The position numbers and the translations under genes were made by a program. 64,000 nucleotides of DNA, from NCBI RefSeq assembly GCF_039905635.1, contig NZ_CP157000.1, forward strand, positions 4,154,001 through 4,218,000. The letters are read 5' to 3'. A model generated the notes under the pieces. It saw nothing but the letters and a program-made list of their open reading frames with translations. It had not been told where the DNA came from and searched no databases. Source of the stretch: Microbacterium sp. ProA8. Its GTDB lineage: Bacteria > Actinomycetota > Actinomycetes > Actinomycetales > Microbacteriaceae. Positions 25,018 through 33,899 of the stretch are shown here, in pieces; the first letter of the stretch is position 1, and each line of letters starts with the position of its first letter.

Positions 25018-26421
25018 ATGTCAACGACCGACACTGCGCCTGCGGCGCCGACATGGCCGGCGCCGCCGGCCGTCGCCGATCAGATCGCCCTCGGGCGGGC
25101 GGAGCGGGACCGGCTCCCGCGCGAGCGCCTCGCCGGGCTCGAGACCTCGGGCCGCACGCCGATGGAGATCCTCGACGCCCAGGACGCCACGCGTGTGCCG
25201 GACCTGGTTCCCATCCGCACGGAACGCATGGCGCAGAGCGCGTTCGCGTTCTACCGGGGGACGGCCGCGATCATGGCGGCCGACCTGGGCGCATCGCTCA
25301 GCACGGATCTGCTCGTCGGGTCGTGCGGCGACGCGCACGTCTCGAACTTCGGGCTGTACGCCTCGCCGCAGCGCAGCCTCGTGTTCGACCTGAACGACTT
25401 CGACGAGGCCGCCTGGGCGCCGTGGGAGTGGGATCTCAAGCGCCTCGTGGCCAGCATCGTCATCGCCGGCCAAGCCGTCTCCCGCGACGAGTCGGTGGTG
25501 ACGGCGGCGGCGCGCGGCGCCGTGCGGACGTACGCTCGCGCGCTCGAGCACGGCGTCCGGCGCAGTCCGCTGAAGCGGTATTTCGAGCACTTCGACGCGG
25601 AGGCGGCGGCCGAGGGCGACGACCCGGAGACCCGGGCTGCCATGCGCAGCGCCGTGAAGGATGCCGAGAAGCGCACGGCCGCGCGTGCGGCGCGTCGTCT
25701 CACCGTGCGCGCCGCCGACGGGCGCACCACGTTCGTCGAGCAGCCGCCGACGATGACCCACGTCGACCCCGCGATCGCACAGCGGGTGAGTGAGGTGTTC
25801 CACGACTACGTCTTGTCGGCCAACATCGACATCCGTGTGCTCATGCAGAAGTACGGGGTGGCGGATGTCGCACGCCGCGTCGTCGGGGTCGGCAGCGTGG
25901 GCACCCGCTGCTACCTCATCGCCTTGCAGGACGGCGACGAGAACGTCCTCCTGATGCAGGCGAAGGAGGCGAACGCCAGCGTGCTGATCGAACCCGGCAA
26001 GGTCGCGCAGCCGCCCGCCGTGGCCGGCTACATCGACGAGCACGGCGACGGCAGCCGCGTGGTGGCGATGCAGCGGATCCTGCAGGCGGTGTCGGATCCG
26101 TTCCTCGGGCATGTGCGTGGGACGCCCGCCGACGGCGGTCCGGAGCGCTCCTTCTACGTGCGCCAATTCCACGACAAGAAGGGCGGCTTCGACGTCGACA
26201 CGCTCGAGGACTCGGCGTTCGGATGGTACGCCGAGGCCTGCGCGGCGACGCTGGCGCGCGCGCACGGGCAGTCCCCCACAGCCGCCACCGTCGTGGGATA
26301 CCTCGGCGGCGGCCGGGTCGCCGGCGAGGCGATCACGGAGTGGGCCTACGCGTACGCCGACGTCTCCCGCGCGGACTGGCAGCTGTTCCGCCGCCACCGC
26401 GGGCTGGACTCCGGCGACTGA
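25018..26421 (+). CDS. DUF2252 family protein
   Basis: This 467-residue soluble protein has the conserved DUF2252 features: GRTPMEILDAQDATRVPDLVPIRTERMAQSAFAFYRGTAAIMAADL, GDAHVSNFGLYASPQRSLVFDLNDFDEAAWAPWEWDLKRLVAS and VVGVGSVGTRCYLIALQDGDENVLLMQAKEAN. The GDxHxxNFG...DxNDFDE layout recalls aminoglycoside phosphotransferase-like kinases (catalytic GDxHxxN and DxxD), so a kinase-like activity is plausible but unproven. ATG 25018 is the start. It converges on the sulfatase gene at 26439, with 17 nt between the two stops. Confidence 0.85.
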   Translation: MSTTDTAPAAPTWPAPPAVADQIALGRAERDRLPRERLAGLETSGRTPMEILDAQDATRVPDLVPIRTERMAQSAFAFYRGTAAIMAADLGASLSTDLLVGSCGDAHVSNFGLYASPQRSLVFDLNDFDEAAWAPWEWDLKRLVASIVIAGQAVSRDESVVTAAARGAVRTYARALEHGVRRSPLKRYFEHFDAEAAAEGDDPETRAAMRSAVKDAEKRTAARAARRLTVRAADGRTTFVEQPPTMTHVDPAIAQRVSEVFHDYVLSANIDIRVLMQKYGVADVARRVVGVGSVGTRCYLIALQDGDENVLLMQAKEANASVLIEPGKVAQPPAVAGYIDEHGDGSRVVAMQRILQAVSDPFLGHVRGTPADGGPERSFYVRQFHDKKGGFDVDTLEDSAFGWYAEACAATLARAHGQSPTAATVVGYLGGGRVAGEAITEWAYAYADVSRADWQLFRRHRGLDSGD

Positions 26422-26438
26422 CAGCCCTCACGCGTTCC

Positions 26439-28805
26439 TCACTGGCGTGCCATGGCCACGCGAAGCCGTTCCTCGGGGTCGATGAAGTGATCGTGATCGT
26501 CGTCGCCGGTGTCGATCCGCACCCAGTGGATCTTCCCCGTGAACCGGCTGCCCTGTGGCGTGTAGTCCTCGCTCACCGGCGTGCCCGACTCGTAGCCGAC
26601 GTCGGTGGTCTCGTCCGCCGAGAACACCAGCGGCTGAGTGGCCCCCACCCGGCCGGTGCCGACGGCGACCCCGTCGCATAGCAGTGTGACGTCTCCCCCC
26701 TTGGCCAGCCCGCCGCCGTCGTAGGCGAACTCCATCCGCACCCGATGCGCGCCCTCGGTGAGCCGAGAGTCCGCCGCAGTGGCGAAGTGCTGGATGCCCA
26801 GCACGTTGTAGACGAATTTCAGGCCGCCGTCATCGACGTAGAGGCTCCAACCGCCGAAGCGGCCGCCCTGCGCGATGATGACGCCGCGAGCACCCTCGGC
26901 CGGCACCGTGACGTCGGCCGTCACCGAGAACGACTTGTTCTTGATGCTCACGACGCTGTTCTCCGACAGCCGGCCCATCCCGGGGTAGAGGAGCTGCGAT
27001 GTACCCTTCACGAGCGTGGGCCGCCCTGCGATGTCGGGATTGAGCCGATCGGCGGTGCGGTCGTCGAGCGGCAGCACGTTGTACTTCACGGCCTCGATCA
27101 GCCAGAGGCGCTGCAGCTCGTGCAGACGCTCCGGCTGCTCCGCCGCGAGATCGCGCGCTTGGCTGTAGTCGACGTTCCCGTCGTACAACTCCCACACGTC
27201 GTCGTCGAACGCCACCATCCCTCCGCCCGTCATGACCCAGGGGGTGCGGTGCTTGGTGACGGCGCTCCAGCCCCGGTGGTACACGCCGCGGTTGCCGAAC
27301 ATCTCGAAGTACTGCAGATCATGGCGCTCTGCGGCATCCGCCTCGGTGAAGGCGTAGAGCATGCTCGTGCCCTCCATCGGCGACTGCTGCACGCCGTTGA
27401 CCATCGCCGGCTCGGGAAGACCTGCGGCCTCGAGGATGGTCGGGGCGACGTCGATGCAGTGCGTGAACTGCGAGCGCAACCCGCCCTTGTCGGCGATGCC
27501 GTTCGGCCAGTGCACGATCGCGCCGTTGCGGGTGCCGCCCCAGTGCGAAGCCACCTGCTTGGTCCACTGGAACGGGGTGTCCATCGCCCAGGCCCATCCC
27601 ACCGCGTAGTGGTTGTACGAGTAGGGCGTGCCGAACTCGTCCATCTTCGAGCGCATGAACTCGGGCGTCTCGAGGGCGGCCATCCCGTTGAAGTTCGCCA
27701 TCTCGTTGAAGGCGCCGTTGATCGTGCCCTCGGCCGAGGCGCCGTTGTCTCCGATGATGTAGTAGACGATCGTGTCGTCCAGCACGCCGAGATCCTCGAT
27801 GGCATCGAGCACGCGGCCGACGTGGTGGTCGGTGTGCTCGAGGAAGCCCGCGTAGACCTCCATCTGGCGCTCGAGCACGGGCTTGAGCTCGTCGGGCATG
27901 TCGTCCCAGGCAGGGATCTCGTCGTGTCGCGGCGTGAGCCCGGCGTCCGCCGGGATGACGCCCATCTCCTTCTGCCGAGCGAACGTCTTGTCCCGCTGGG
28001 CGTCCCATCCCTCGGCGAACCTGCCCCTGTACTTGTCGGCCCACTCCTGGGGCACGTGGTGCGGCGCGTGCGTCGCACCCGGTGCGAAGTAGACGAAGAA
28101 GGGCTTGTCCGGCATGAGCGCCTTCTGCGTCCGGATCCAGCTGATCGCGCGGTCGGCGAGGTCCTCGGTCAGGTGATAGCCCTCCTCCGCCGTCGCGGGC
28201 GGCTCGACCGGAGTCGTCCCGTCGTACAGCGCCGGCTCCCACTGGTTGTTCTCGCCGCCGATGAAGCCATAGAAGGTCTCGAACCCGCCGCCCCCCGAAG
28301 GCCACGCATCGAAGGGGCCGAGAGGCGATGACTGCCACACCGGCACCTCATGGCACTTGCCGAACTGCGCCGTCGAGTACCCGTTCAGCTTCAGGGTCAT
28401 CGCCAGTGGCGCCTTGGTGTTCGGGCGCAGCGAACTGTTGCCGGGTGCGGACGTGGCGGTCTCGGTGATGCTGCCCATGCCGACCGAGTGGTGATTGCGG
28501 CCGGTGAGCATCGCCTGGCGCGTCGGGGCGCAGAGCGCCGTGGTGTGGAAGCGGTTGAACTTCAGCCCGCCGGCAGCGAGCCTCTCGGCGTTCGGGGTCG
28601 CACACGGACCGCCGAAGGCGCTCGACGCCCCGAACCCGACATCGTCGAGAAGCACGATGAGCACGTTGGGTGCGCCCTCGGGAGGAAGCAGCGGCTCGAT
28701 CGGCGGATACGAGGTAGCAGGATCCTTGGCGTCGTAGGTCGTGAGGCCCGCGGCCGGGCGGTCGGGAATGGGCAGCATGGTGCGCGCGTGGCGGTCGATG
28801 GGCAT
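26439..28805 (-). CDS. Arylsulfatase-type sulfatase, canonical CAPTR
   Basis: This 788-residue sulfatase has C92 in ALCAPTRQAMLTGRNHH, a canonical FGE substrate motif. Metal ligands are visible in VLIVLLDDVGFGASSAFGG and IVYYIIGDNGASAEGTINGAFNE. The C-terminal beta domain (GVIIAQGGRFGGWSLYVDDG) matches that of the other two large sulfatases, but the catalytic domain is more distant. The start at ATG 28805 is chosen for AAGGAG five nt upstream. A longer in-frame ATG at 28859 would enter the inverted repeat in the divergent promoter region. There is no signal peptide. The substrate is unknown; family members cleave aryl or alkyl sulfate esters. Confidence 0.88.
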   Translation of the reverse strand: MPIDRHARTMLPIPDRPAAGLTTYDAKDPATSYPPIEPLLPPEGAPNVLIVLLDDVGFGASSAFGGPCATPNAERLAAGGLKFNRFHTTALCAPTRQAMLTGRNHHSVGMGSITETATSAPGNSSLRPNTKAPLAMTLKLNGYSTAQFGKCHEVPVWQSSPLGPFDAWPSGGGGFETFYGFIGGENNQWEPALYDGTTPVEPPATAEEGYHLTEDLADRAISWIRTQKALMPDKPFFVYFAPGATHAPHHVPQEWADKYRGRFAEGWDAQRDKTFARQKEMGVIPADAGLTPRHDEIPAWDDMPDELKPVLERQMEVYAGFLEHTDHHVGRVLDAIEDLGVLDDTIVYYIIGDNGASAEGTINGAFNEMANFNGMAALETPEFMRSKMDEFGTPYSYNHYAVGWAWAMDTPFQWTKQVASHWGGTRNGAIVHWPNGIADKGGLRSQFTHCIDVAPTILEAAGLPEPAMVNGVQQSPMEGTSMLYAFTEADAAERHDLQYFEMFGNRGVYHRGWSAVTKHRTPWVMTGGGMVAFDDDVWELYDGNVDYSQARDLAAEQPERLHELQRLWLIEAVKYNVLPLDDRTADRLNPDIAGRPTLVKGTSQLLYPGMGRLSENSVVSIKNKSFSVTADVTVPAEGARGVIIAQGGRFGGWSLYVDDGGLKFVYNVLGIQHFATAADSRLTEGAHRVRMEFAYDGGGLAKGGDVTLLCDGVAVGTGRVGATQPLVFSADETTDVGYESGTPVSEDYTPQGSRFTGKIHWVRIDTGDDDHDHFIDPEERLRVAMARQ

Positions 28806-28860
28806 GGCGTCTCCTTGCGTCTGACTGTCTCCACCCAACTCCCGCCACGCGACGAACACG

Positions 28861-28877
28861 TCATGCGTACTGCATGA
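28861..28877. promoter_or_regulatory. Candidate operator TCATGC-N5-GCATGA
   Basis: A perfect 6-bp inverted repeat with 5-nt spacer lies in the 129-nt divergent gap between the sulfatase start (28805) and the AhpD-like gene start (28935). It is a plausible dimer-binding site controlling one or both. The LuxR-type regulator encoded nearby is a candidate binder, but nothing in the sequence proves it. Confidence 0.4.
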
Positions 28878-28934
28878 TGTCTCGGCGACGGTGGCGGGCT
28901 ACGGTCAGGTGATCACGAACGGATCGAGGATGCC

Positions 28935-29279
28935 GTGGCTGCGACGTATCGGGATCGGCTCAGGCAGATCGCCCTCAGCGAGGCCGGGATCCGCGTCGCC
29001 GACTTCGCGCCCGACGCGGCTCATCAGCACATGGACGTGCGACACATCGACGGGAAGGCACTGGCCCTCGCCCGGCTCGCCGCGCTCATCGCCATCGGCG
29101 GGGCCGACCCGTCGTTCGGAGAGCACGCCGACGCAGCCGTGAGTGCGGGCGCCAGCGCCGACGAGATCGTCGATGTGCTCGTCGGGGTCCGCACCATCGT
29201 GGGTGAGCCGCGCGTCGTGGCCGCCGCGCCCCAGATCGCGCTGGCACTCGGGTACGACCTCGACGGCGCGTTCGGCTGA
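28935..29279 (+). CDS. Carboxymuconolactone decarboxylase (AhpD-like) family protein
   Basis: This 114-residue protein is a single all-alpha domain. MDVRHIDGKALALARLAALIAIGGADPSFGEHADAAVSAGASADEIVDVLVGVRTIVGEPRVVAAAPQIALALG matches the AhpD/CMD helical core, in which 'AL..GAS.DEI...L......G' is conserved. The CxxC pair of peroxidase-type AhpD members is absent, since the protein has no cysteine. A redox role is therefore unlikely, and a decarboxylase-like or structural role is more probable. The GTG 28935 start is tentative. It converges on the LuxR regulator, with 7 nt between stops. Confidence 0.7.
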   Translation: MAATYRDRLRQIALSEAGIRVADFAPDAAHQHMDVRHIDGKALALARLAALIAIGGADPSFGEHADAAVSAGASADEIVDVLVGVRTIVGEPRVVAAAPQIALALGYDLDGAFG

Positions 29280-29286
29280 TCCCGGC

Positions 29287-31530
29287 TCAGCCGCCGAGCA
29301 GGCCAATCGCCGTCGCGCGTTCGACCGCCTCGGTGCGCGACGAGACTCCGAGCTTGCGGTAGATGGAGCTCACCTCCGTGCGCACCGTGTTGCGCGAGAC
29401 GAACAGCCGCTCCCCGATCTCCGGCATCGAAAGGTGCGTCTGCAGGTACGGCAGCAGTCGCAGCTCGGCCGGTGTGAGGGGCGGTCCGGCGGCGACGCCC
29501 CCGACCGCGGCATCCAGCACGGCGCGGAACCGGGAGACCTCGTGGGTGAGCGCCCCGAGCGCGGGACGCTGAGCGAGGATGTCGTCGATCTCGCGCATGA
29601 GGTGGCGGGCGGTCGGCGCGGCGCCCATGGCCACGTGCGCGATTGCCGTGTGCAGGCGCAGCCGGACGGCGAGCATCGGGTGGATGTAGGTGCAGATGGC
29701 CCGAGCTCGCATGGCTCTCGCGACTTCCCGTCGGGCCCACGTGCGGTCACCCCGATGCAGGGCGAGTCGCGCTGCGGCGGCGAATGCCAGGGACACCGCC
29801 GCGTAGTCGTGCATGCCCTGCGCATCGATCGCCGACGACGTGTGGTCGACGAGCTGGGCTGCGAGCTGCCACGAGCCATGGTCCATCGCCAGCAGCGCGC
29901 GCTCGGCATCCGCGATCGCCATGATCTCCCAGTTGCCGGCGGCGCGTGCAAGGGCGGATGCCTCGGCGAAGCGGGCGTCGGCCGCCTCGTCATCGCCGGC
30001 GAGAAGGAGCGCCTCCCCCGCGACCGCCAGCGCGAGGTCGCGCCAGGGACTCCACGACGGCTCTGCGGCGAGCGCGAACTCGGCATCGACGAGACACTGC
30101 TCCGGCCCGGCCGGACACATGAAGGACCGCATCATGGCCCGTGCCGACGCGAATGACGCCGTACCGTCGGCGGGCGTGCCCTCGAACTCCGCATTCTCGA
30201 CGATGGACGCCCATCGCTCAGCCTGGCGGACCTGTCCCGTCAGTCCCGCGGCCCACCCCGCGATCGCCGCGATCGGCGGGTAGGCGGCGATCGCCTCGTC
30301 GCCGAGGGTGTCCAGCCATCGCGTCAGCGTCGCGACCTGACCGGACTCGTACACCGGCAGGGCGAGGCGGTTCACCAGTCTCACCGTCCGGCCCCGATCG
30401 GACGTGAGCAACAGGTGCTCCACCGCGTTCGGTGCGGACGCGCTCGCCTCGTACCAGTCCGCCGCACGCGTGTGCAGCCGTTCCTCGATCTCCGGCTCCG
30501 ACCGCCGCAGCTCACCGCGCAGAAACTCCCGGAAGAGCCCGTGATACCGGTACCACCGGCGGTGCCGGTCGAGCGGGATGAGGAACGCGTGGGATGCCTC
30601 GAGTTCGCGCAGCACGCCCTGCGAGTTCGTCGTCTCGAGGAGCCTGTCGCAGAGTTCCGCCGAGAGCCGCTCCAGCACGGAGGTGCGCCGAAGGAAGCGG
30701 CGGGTGTCTTCGGGCAGGGAGGCGAGCGACTCTCGGTACAGATAGTCGGTCACGTAAGGGTCATCGCCCGAGACGACTGCCGTCGCGTCCGGCCGGTCGC
30801 GCGCCAGCAGAGCGGCCAGGTGCAGGCCCACCGGCCAACCCTCGGTGCGCTCGACCACGGCCTGTGCCAGCTCGGGCGCCAGCGGCGCCTTCGCCAGTGC
30901 GAAGACCTGCGTCGCACCGGCGGCGTCGAGGGCGAGGTCCCCGGCGCCGAGCTCCACGACGTCGTCCGACGCGCGCAGCCACGGCACGTGCGGCTGCTCG
31001 TGACGGCTGGTCGCGACGAACAGCGAGCCCTTCGGCACTCCCGAGACGAGCACGCTGAGCACGTCGTGGCACGCGGGAGCACGGAGCTCGTGCAGGTCGT
31101 CGATCATCATCGCGAACGGCATCGGGCTGTTCCGCAGCGCGGATGCGAGCTGCGGGGCCGCACGGCCGAGCATCGACGGGCCCATGCTGCTCATGTCGGT
31201 CACCAGGCGTGCGTCGCCGCCGACCGCACGGACATAGGCGGCCGCGATCAGCGGGAGCAGCGCGGCCGGATCGTCGTCGAGCCGGTCGAGGGAGATCCAG
31301 GCGACCGAGCGCGTCTCCGTCGCCGCCCATTCGGCGAGAAGGCTCGACTTGCCGTATCCGGCGGGCGCAGAGATCGCCACGACGCGTCGGCCGTCGCCGC
31401 GGGCCCGCGAGATCGGGCCCGCGCGGCTGACGAGACCTGCCCTCGGCGTGGGCGCCGTGAGTTTGGTCTCCAGCAGCAGCGCATCGAGGTCGAGCCGAGG
31501 CGGGCCCGGAGCAGGAGGGGAGTCCGCCAC
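29287..31530 (-). CDS. MalT-like LuxR-family ATP-dependent transcriptional regulator
   Basis: This 747-residue regulator has a P-loop at 54-62 (APAGYGKSS), a Walker B-like MMIDDLHEL, and the STAND arginine/'VATSRHEQP' region. A long helical-repeat (TPR-like) middle follows. The C-terminal LuxR helix-turn-helix is in about the last 65 residues: LTPAELRLLPYLQTHLSMPEIGERLFVSRNTVRTEVSSIYRKLG. Proteins of this class bind ATP and an inducer, then activate promoters. The target is not shown; the divergent sulfatase/AhpD-like region next door, with its TCATGC palindrome, is a reasonable guess. The start is GTG 31530. Confidence 0.88.
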   Translation of the reverse strand: MADSPPAPGPPRLDLDALLLETKLTAPTPRAGLVSRAGPISRARGDGRRVVAISAPAGYGKSSLLAEWAATETRSVAWISLDRLDDDPAALLPLIAAAYVRAVGGDARLVTDMSSMGPSMLGRAAPQLASALRNSPMPFAMMIDDLHELRAPACHDVLSVLVSGVPKGSLFVATSRHEQPHVPWLRASDDVVELGAGDLALDAAGATQVFALAKAPLAPELAQAVVERTEGWPVGLHLAALLARDRPDATAVVSGDDPYVTDYLYRESLASLPEDTRRFLRRTSVLERLSAELCDRLLETTNSQGVLRELEASHAFLIPLDRHRRWYRYHGLFREFLRGELRRSEPEIEERLHTRAADWYEASASAPNAVEHLLLTSDRGRTVRLVNRLALPVYESGQVATLTRWLDTLGDEAIAAYPPIAAIAGWAAGLTGQVRQAERWASIVENAEFEGTPADGTASFASARAMMRSFMCPAGPEQCLVDAEFALAAEPSWSPWRDLALAVAGEALLLAGDDEAADARFAEASALARAAGNWEIMAIADAERALLAMDHGSWQLAAQLVDHTSSAIDAQGMHDYAAVSLAFAAAARLALHRGDRTWARREVARAMRARAICTYIHPMLAVRLRLHTAIAHVAMGAAPTARHLMREIDDILAQRPALGALTHEVSRFRAVLDAAVGGVAAGPPLTPAELRLLPYLQTHLSMPEIGERLFVSRNTVRTEVSSIYRKLGVSSRTEAVERATAIGLLGG

Positions 31531-31576
31531 AGCTGGATCCTACGGGTGCGTTCGGTGGCGGCTCAAGCGATCCGCA

Positions 31577-32191
31577 TCATCCGGCCGACCGTCTCTCGAC
31601 GCGCAGCCGCAGCGAGGCGATCAGCATCTCGAGCCCGATCTCGAAGGCGGCGTCGCTGCGCTCGGCGCCCTGGGCGGCATCCGTGATCAGCCGCCCGAGC
31701 GTCGTCGTGGGTGTGTCCGGTTGCCAGACCTCGTCGGGAGAGGCGAGGTCGAGGCCGAATCCGATGGCGTAGGCGTCCACGATCGCGACGACGGCGAGCA
31801 CCTCGCCGTCGGGGACGCCGGCCTCGACGAGCGCGGCGGCCAGATGGTCGTACTGGGCGATGACGCCCGGGTCGGTGATGGTCTTGCCGACGATGAGCGG
31901 GACGATGAGCGGATGCTCGGCGTACAGGCGCCGCAGTGCCCGCACCGTGCCGGCGATCACGGCCTCCCAGTCCCCCGCCACGGGCGCCGGCAGGTACCGG
32001 CGCGAGAGGCGACCGCGCATGAGCTCGATGATGGCGTCCTTGCCGTCCACATGGTTGTAGAGGGACGAGGGCGTGACGCCCAGCCGGCGCGCGAGGGCGT
32101 TCACGCTGAACGGCTCGCCCGAGTCGGCGAGCGCGATGGCGGCGTCGGCGATCAGCTCGACCGACAGCAGGTTCACTCTGGGCCTTGGCAT
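31577..32191 (-). CDS. TetR/AcrR-family transcriptional repressor
   Basis: This 204-residue protein has an N-terminal TetR helix-turn-helix (LIADAAIALADSGEPFSVNALARRLGVTPSSLYNHVDGKDAIIELM) and a C-terminal helical ligand domain (about 80-204). The start at ATG 32191 is chosen because GGAGG lies 4 nt upstream. A longer frame would run through the operator. It is divergent from the amidohydrolase gene, and a 17-bp inverted repeat (32213-32229) lies between them. It therefore probably represses both its own gene and the amidohydrolase. The inducer is unknown. Confidence 0.88.
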   Translation of the reverse strand: MPRPRVNLLSVELIADAAIALADSGEPFSVNALARRLGVTPSSLYNHVDGKDAIIELMRGRLSRRYLPAPVAGDWEAVIAGTVRALRRLYAEHPLIVPLIVGKTITDPGVIAQYDHLAAALVEAGVPDGEVLAVVAIVDAYAIGFGLDLASPDEVWQPDTPTTTLGRLITDAAQGAERSDAAFEIGLEMLIASLRLRVERRSAG

Positions 32192-32212
32192 CCGTCCTCC
32201 ATGAGGCATAAT

Positions 32213-32229
32213 AACGAACGGTATTCGTT
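32213..32229. promoter_or_regulatory. TetR operator AACGAA-N5-TTCGTT
   Basis: The perfect 6-bp arms AACGAA and TTCGTT (outer TAACGAA/TTCGTTTA almost match) are separated by CGGTA. The site lies 22 nt upstream of the TetR start and 43 nt upstream of the amidohydrolase start, the usual position for an autoregulated TetR site. A -10-like CATAAT overlaps the left arm. Confidence 0.7.
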
Positions 32230-32271
32230 TAGTGGGCCGCGACGCGGTTCCGGGCACAGGGAGGTACCCGC

Positions 32272-33897
32272 ATGACCACGACGGTCTACACCGGAGGGCG
32301 CATCTTCACCGCGGGGGCGGAGCCGTGGGCCGAGGCGCTCGTCGTCGAGGGTGACACCGTCGTGTTCGCCGGCGACACCCCGCGCGCGACGGCCGCCGCG
32401 GGACCGGACGCCGCCACCGTCGACCTCGGCGGCCGCCTGCTGCTGCCCGGATTCACCGACGCGCACACACACCTCGTGATGATGGGCGAGGCGCTGGGTC
32501 GCGTCGGGCTCACCGACGCGCGCACACTGGACGAGATCCAGGAGCGCCTGCGCGCGGCGCGTGCGGCGCAGCCGGACGCCGTCCGGCTGCTCGGCCGCGG
32601 CTGGCTCTTCGACTCGGTGCCCGGCGGCATCCCGACGGCCGCCATGATCGACGCGGCCGTGTCGGACGTGCCGGTGTACCTCGACGCCAACGACTACCAC
32701 TCGTGCTGGCTCAACTCGGCTGCCCTCGACGAGGTCGGGATCACGCGCGACACCCCCGACCCGCTCGGCGGCCGCATCGGGCGCGACGCCGACGGCGAGC
32801 CCGACGGCATGCTGTACGAGACCGCGGCCCAGGCCCACGCCTGGGCGTTCCTGGCGGCGCAGACCGACGACGCCGACCGCGACGCGGCGGTCGAGCGCAC
32901 CCTCGCCGCCTACGCGGCGACGGGCGTGACGGGGGCGGTCGACATGGCGTTCGACGAACTCGGACTCGCCGCATTCCAGCGCGCGGCCGAGCGGCGCGGC
33001 GGGCGTCTCCCGCTCCGCGTCGCGGCGCACTGGTTCGTCGAGAACACCGGTGACGAGGCGGCGAACCTCGCGCAGGTCGCGCGCGCCGTGGCGCTCGCCG
33101 AGACCGTGCGATCGCCGTGGCTGCGGATCGTCGGCATCAAGCTCGTGGTCGACGGCGTCATCGATGCGTGCACGGCCGCGATGCGGCATCCGTATTCCGA
33201 CGAGTCCAATGCCGAGCCGATCTGGCCGCTCGCCGACATGACGCCCGTCGTCGCGGCAGCCGATGCCGCGGGCCTGCAGGTGGCCCTGCACGCGATCGGC
33301 GACCTCGCGAGCGACATCGCCCTCGACGCGCTCGAGCACGCGGCTGAGGTCAACGGCCCCCGCGCCCGCCGGCACCGCATCGAGCACCTCGAATACGCGG
33401 CTCCCGGCACGGCCGAGCGGATGGCGCGACTCGGCGTGACCGCATCGATGCAGCCGGTGCACGCCGACCCGGCGATCTTCGGCAACTGGGCCGCGATGCT
33501 CGGCGACGAGCGCGTCGACCGCGCCTTCGCGTGGCCCGAGTATGTCGGGGCCGGTGCGCTGCTCGCGTTCTCGACCGACGCGCCGACCGCGCCCCACGAG
33601 GCCCTCCCCAACGTGTACATCGCGGCGACGCGCAAGTCGGCGCTCGACGGGTCGTTCGCGCCGCGGCATCCGCAGTTCGCGCTGCCGCTCGAGCAGGTGC
33701 TCGGTCACGCGACGAGGGATGCCGCGGCCTCCGTCGGCGACGGCGCGACGCGCGGGCGGCTCGAGGCCGGCCTCGCCGCCGACTTCGCGATCGTCGACGT
33801 CGACCCGTTCACCGCGGGCGCCGAGTCGTTGCTCACCGCCCGCGTCGCGCGGACCGTCGTCGCCGGGGAGACCGTCCACGACACCGACGGGCTCTGA
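32272..33897 (+). CDS. Amidohydrolase family protein (YtcJ-like)
   Basis: This 541-residue metal-dependent hydrolase has the N-terminal beta sandwich VYTGGRIFTAGAEPWAEALVVEGDTVVFAG. The metal-binding H65-x-H67 is in LLPGFTDAHTHL. GVTGAVDMAFDE follows, then ALHAIGDLASDIALDALEHA and RHRIEHLEYA (histidine ligands of the second shell), and a late FSTDAP metal-binding Asp. The order is that of YtcJ-like amidohydrolases, which cleave amide or formamide bonds; the substrate is not decidable. GGAGG precedes ATG 32272. It is under likely control of the divergent TetR regulator. Its stop lies 2 nt before the end of the convergent MmcQ gene. Confidence 0.85.
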   Translation: MTTTVYTGGRIFTAGAEPWAEALVVEGDTVVFAGDTPRATAAAGPDAATVDLGGRLLLPGFTDAHTHLVMMGEALGRVGLTDARTLDEIQERLRAARAAQPDAVRLLGRGWLFDSVPGGIPTAAMIDAAVSDVPVYLDANDYHSCWLNSAALDEVGITRDTPDPLGGRIGRDADGEPDGMLYETAAQAHAWAFLAAQTDDADRDAAVERTLAAYAATGVTGAVDMAFDELGLAAFQRAAERRGGRLPLRVAAHWFVENTGDEAANLAQVARAVALAETVRSPWLRIVGIKLVVDGVIDACTAAMRHPYSDESNAEPIWPLADMTPVVAAADAAGLQVALHAIGDLASDIALDALEHAAEVNGPRARRHRIEHLEYAAPGTAERMARLGVTASMQPVHADPAIFGNWAAMLGDERVDRAFAWPEYVGAGALLAFSTDAPTAPHEALPNVYIAATRKSALDGSFAPRHPQFALPLEQVLGHATRDAAASVGDGATRGRLEAGLAADFAIVDVDPFTAGAESLLTARVARTVVAGETVHDTDGL

Positions 33898-33899
33898 CG

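Noticed and set aside
22476..25034. Long minus-strand open frame antisense to the third sulfatase
   Set aside because: It has the same shadow pattern, with no recognisable motif, and covers the strongly supported sulfatase on the other strand.
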